DNA of 7,846 nucleotides, taken from an uncultured Muribaculaceae bacterium. GTDB lineage: Bacteria; Bacteroidota; Bacteroidia; Bacteroidales; Muribaculaceae. The notes beneath the pieces were generated by a model. That model saw nothing but the letters and a program-made list of their open reading frames with translations. It ran no database searches and was not told the origin of the DNA. Made by a program: the position numbers and the translations under genes. Positions within the stretch are counted from its first letter, which is position 1, and each line of letters starts with the position of its first letter. This document shows positions 6,234 through 7,846 of this stretch, piece after piece. Where the stretch lies: contig CAKUKR010000091.1 of the NCBI GenBank assembly GCA_934663645.1, forward strand, positions 1 to 7,846, written 5' to 3'.

Positions 6234-7846
6234 ATGGATCAAGAGAAAGAAGAAGTTATAGTCGATGAATTTGGCGTTGAATACAGCGTTGACGGCACGC
6301 GGGTAATCAAAGCACCAGGTGGATTGTCAGGCCATTACAAGATAAAGCCCGGTACAAAGGTCATTTGTGAGGATGCGTTCTATTGGTGTGAGTCGCTTTT
6401 GAGCATCACGATTCCTGCATCTGTTGCGGAAATTTGCGGAAATCCGTTTCGTGGCTGTGCAGCTGAGTTGATAAACGAGTCCCCATATTTCACATACGAG
6501 GATTTTGTATTGTTCAGCAAGGAAAAAGACAAGATAATCGCGTTTAGGAAGGACGCAACTTCATATACTGTTCCTGACACTGTGACAAGTATCGGTAACG
6601 AAGCATTCTGTGATTGTTCATTGGAGAGCATTACAATTCCGGGTAGTGTGAAGAGTATCGGAGAAGGGGCTTTCGAGGATTCGGCACTGAAAAGCGTTGA
6701 GCTTCACAATGGCTTGATCCACATCGGCGATCATGCGTTTTGCAGTTGTTCATCGTTGACAAACATTGAGATACCAAGCAGTGTGACAAGCATTGGCCGT
6801 AGTGCATTCAGTTTTTGCGATTTACGGACAATCTCAATTCCAGAAGGCGTTAAAAGCATCGACTGCATTTCCTACTGCAAGTCTTTGGAGAGTATCAAAA
6901 TACCCGATAGTGTTGCGAGCATCGGCTATGAGGCTTTTTTTTACTGCGAATCATTAAGAAACATTGTAATACCTGATAGCGTTACAAGCATTGGTGAATA
7001 TGCATTTTCTGTCTGCAAGTCACTGGTGAGTATCACACTCCCTGACAGCGTTACGAGCATTGGAGATGGGGCTTTTGAAATGTGTGAATCATTAAAGGAC
7101 ATTGTAATTCCGCACGGCGTGACTCGGATAGGGGTTGGGGCGTTCTGGGGCTGCAAGTCTTTGGCGAGCATCACACTCCCCGACAAATTGGCGAGCATCG
7201 GCAGCGGCGTCTTTGATGAATGTGATGCACTGGCAAGCATTACAATTCCTGCCTCTGTTGTGGAAATTTGCGGAAACCCGTTTCATGGCAGTGCGGCTGA
7301 GTTGATAAACAAGTCTTCACATCTCGTATTTGAGGACGGTGTTATATTCAACAAGGCGAAGGACAAAATAATAGCATTCATGCGGCAGGATGCGACATCG
7401 TACATAATACCTGACAGTGTGACAAGCATCGGCGACTGGGCATTCTCGGATTGCAAATCGCTGGTGAGCGTAAAAATTCCGCACGGCGTGACTCAGATAG
7501 GGGTTGGGGCGTTCTGGGGCTGCAAGTCTTTGGCGAGCATCACACTCCCCGACAGCGTGACAAGCATCGGTGAACGTGCTTTTGAGTCATGTTCATCATT
7601 GGCAAACATCACGATCCCCGACAGTGTGACGAGTATCGGCGATCAGGCTTTCCGCGACTGTGGTTCAATAGAGGCTATAGCAATACCCCGTGGCGTTACA
7701 ACCATTGGCTACGATATATTTAATCGCTGTGAGTCGTTGACAAAGGTTGATATTCCAAACAGCGTGACGCACATTGACGATGCTGCTTTTAGCGAGTGTG
7801 AATCATTAAAGGACATTGTATTGCCCGACAGTGTGACGAGTATCGG
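6234..7846 (+). CDS. BspA-like leucine-rich-repeat protein, 3' end cut by the window
   Basis: The frame stays open from 6096 to the right edge. From the ATG at 6234 it gives 537 complete codons and no stop. The product begins MDQEKEEVIVDEFGVEYSVD and a capping segment (about 11-40), then is almost wholly built of 23-residue repeats of the form IPDSVTSIGxxAFxxCxSLxxI. This is the BspA/LRR_5 type known from Tannerella BspA and many Bacteroidales proteins, often surface adhesins or binding proteins. No signal peptide, lipobox or membrane segment is visible at this start. The in-frame codons back to 6096 do not supply one either, so export is not supported. Any C-terminal sorting domain would lie outside the window. 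Leucine is mostly TTG/TTA here, against CTC/CTG in the gcv genes, and A/T-ending codons are frequent, suggesting a different origin or low expression. Specific function unknown. The start is less certain than the frame. Confidence 0.85.
   Translation, partial: MDQEKEEVIVDEFGVEYSVDGTRVIKAPGGLSGHYKIKPGTKVICEDAFYWCESLLSITIPASVAEICGNPFRGCAAELINESPYFTYEDFVLFSKEKDKIIAFRKDATSYTVPDTVTSIGNEAFCDCSLESITIPGSVKSIGEGAFEDSALKSVELHNGLIHIGDHAFCSCSSLTNIEIPSSVTSIGRSAFSFCDLRTISIPEGVKSIDCISYCKSLESIKIPDSVASIGYEAFFYCESLRNIVIPDSVTSIGEYAFSVCKSLVSITLPDSVTSIGDGAFEMCESLKDIVIPHGVTRIGVGAFWGCKSLASITLPDKLASIGSGVFDECDALASITIPASVVEICGNPFHGSAAELINKSSHLVFEDGVIFNKAKDKIIAFMRQDATSYIIPDSVTSIGDWAFSDCKSLVSVKIPHGVTQIGVGAFWGCKSLASITLPDSVTSIGERAFESCSSLANITIPDSVTSIGDQAFRDCGSIEAIAIPRGVTTIGYDIFNRCESLTKVDIPNSVTHIDDAAFSECESLKDIVLPDSVTSI
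6402..6608 (+). repeat. Long LRR variant, copy 1 of a duplicated block
   Basis: This encodes residues 57-125, beginning SITIPASVAEICGNPF and including AAELIN, KDKIIAF and DATSY. It matches residues 335-404 (7236-7445), with one residue inserted in the second copy. The DNA is close to identical over the ATTTGCGGAAA and GCTGAGTTGATAAAC portions. The block behaves as a higher-order module that starts a fresh run of short repeats. Confidence 0.8.
7107..7184 (+). repeat. Near-identical 78-nt direct repeat, copy 1
   Basis: This encodes residues 292-317, IPHGVTRIGVGAFWGCKSLA followed by SITLPD. It differs from 7476-7553 by a single base by my reading (CGG against CAG, Arg298 to Gln421). Other repeat units differ far more, including at synonymous sites. 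Confidence 0.9.
7236..7445 (+). repeat. Long LRR variant, copy 2 of a duplicated block
   Basis: This encodes residues 335-404, beginning SITIPASVVEICGNPF, and corresponds to 6402-6608 at an offset of 278 residues. It has one extra codon (FMRQDATS against FRKDATS). The middle, SSHLVFEDGVIFNKAKDK, has diverged most from the first copy. Confidence 0.8.
7476..7553 (+). repeat. Near-identical 78-nt direct repeat, copy 2
   Basis: This encodes residues 415-440 and shares 77 of 78 bases with 7107-7184, 369 nt upstream. The two copies sit on either side of the long-variant block at 7236-7445, so the duplicated stretch is only the GVGAFWGC unit and its edges. Confidence 0.9.

Larger units (their letters stand above)
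6345..7846 (+). repeat. Array of about 20 BspA-type 23-residue (69-nt) repeats
   Basis: Starting at residue 38 of the LRR protein, successive units begin near residues 38, 59, 111, 134, 156, 179, 201, 222, 245, 268, 291, 314, 337, 391, 414, 437, 460, 483, 506 and 529, the last cut by the window. Most are 22-23 residues. Units at 59 and 337 are long variants of about 52-54 residues with an extra EDxVxFxK-type insert. The unit at 201 is shortened to 21 residues and lacks the GxxAF core. A Cys after AFxx is nearly invariant, as in the family. Confidence 0.9.

Noticed and set aside
6166..6261. Two tiny ORFs before the LRR gene: 17 codons at 6166-6219 and 12 codons at 6223-6261
   Set aside because: Both begin with ATG downstream of the predicted start, so leader peptides are conceivable. 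They are short, unlike known leaders, and explained by chance. The second overlaps the LRR start out of frame.
6941..7240. Minus-strand open frames opposite the LRR array
   Set aside because: Their repeats simply mirror the 69-nt period of the + strand LRR gene, with no independent gene signals.
6345..7846. CRISPR or non-coding tandem repeat
   Set aside because: The 69-nt period keeps the reading frame throughout, varies mainly as protein-level repeats do, and has no spacer structure.

Overview
The window carries a complete glycine cleavage system (GCS) operon on the + strand, followed by the first 1.6 kb of a BspA-type leucine-rich-repeat gene that runs off the right edge. The organism looks like a member of the Bacteroidales. 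Both candidate promoters fit the Bacteroidetes sigma factor (TTTG or TTG, about 20 nt, TAnnTTTG). Most genes are preceded by A-rich stretches, not Shine-Dalgarno sites. The last gene is a BspA-like repeat protein of a kind common in gut and oral Bacteroidales. The GC-rich, CTC/GGC/GAC-loving codon use of the gcv genes, together with a two-subunit P-protein, would suit a Muribaculaceae-like lineage better than Bacteroides itself. That family-level guess is inference.

Layout: 1-207 is non-coding upstream sequence. It holds a terminator-like hairpin (31-65), a clean promoter (76-106) and a short leader with a small stem-loop. Then come gcvT (208-1302), gcvH (1366-1746), a 145-nt spacer with a perfect 13-bp hairpin, gcvPA (1892-3214), gcvPB (3218-4684, 3 nt after gcvPA) and lpdA (4677-6029, overlapping gcvPB by 8 nt). 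A strong hairpin at 6057-6088 closes the operon. A second promoter (6119-6149) precedes an LRR gene that starts near 6234 and is still open at 7846. No stretch longer than about 200 bases lacks a gene or a describable signal, and I see no tRNA, rRNA, CRISPR array or insertion sequence.

How the genes work together: GcvPA and GcvPB form the PLP-dependent P-protein, which decarboxylates glycine and loads the aminomethyl group onto the lipoyl arm of GcvH (Lys64). GcvT moves the one-carbon unit to tetrahydrofolate and releases ammonia. Lpd reoxidises dihydrolipoyl-GcvH with NAD+. All four activities are encoded in one unit with no extra gene, so the operon should be self-sufficient apart from lipoylation.

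The LRR gene has a different base and codon composition, its own promoter, and no visible link to glycine metabolism. Its repeats show fresh internal duplications, which are the most unusual thing in the window. I did not find a convincing new biological system here.
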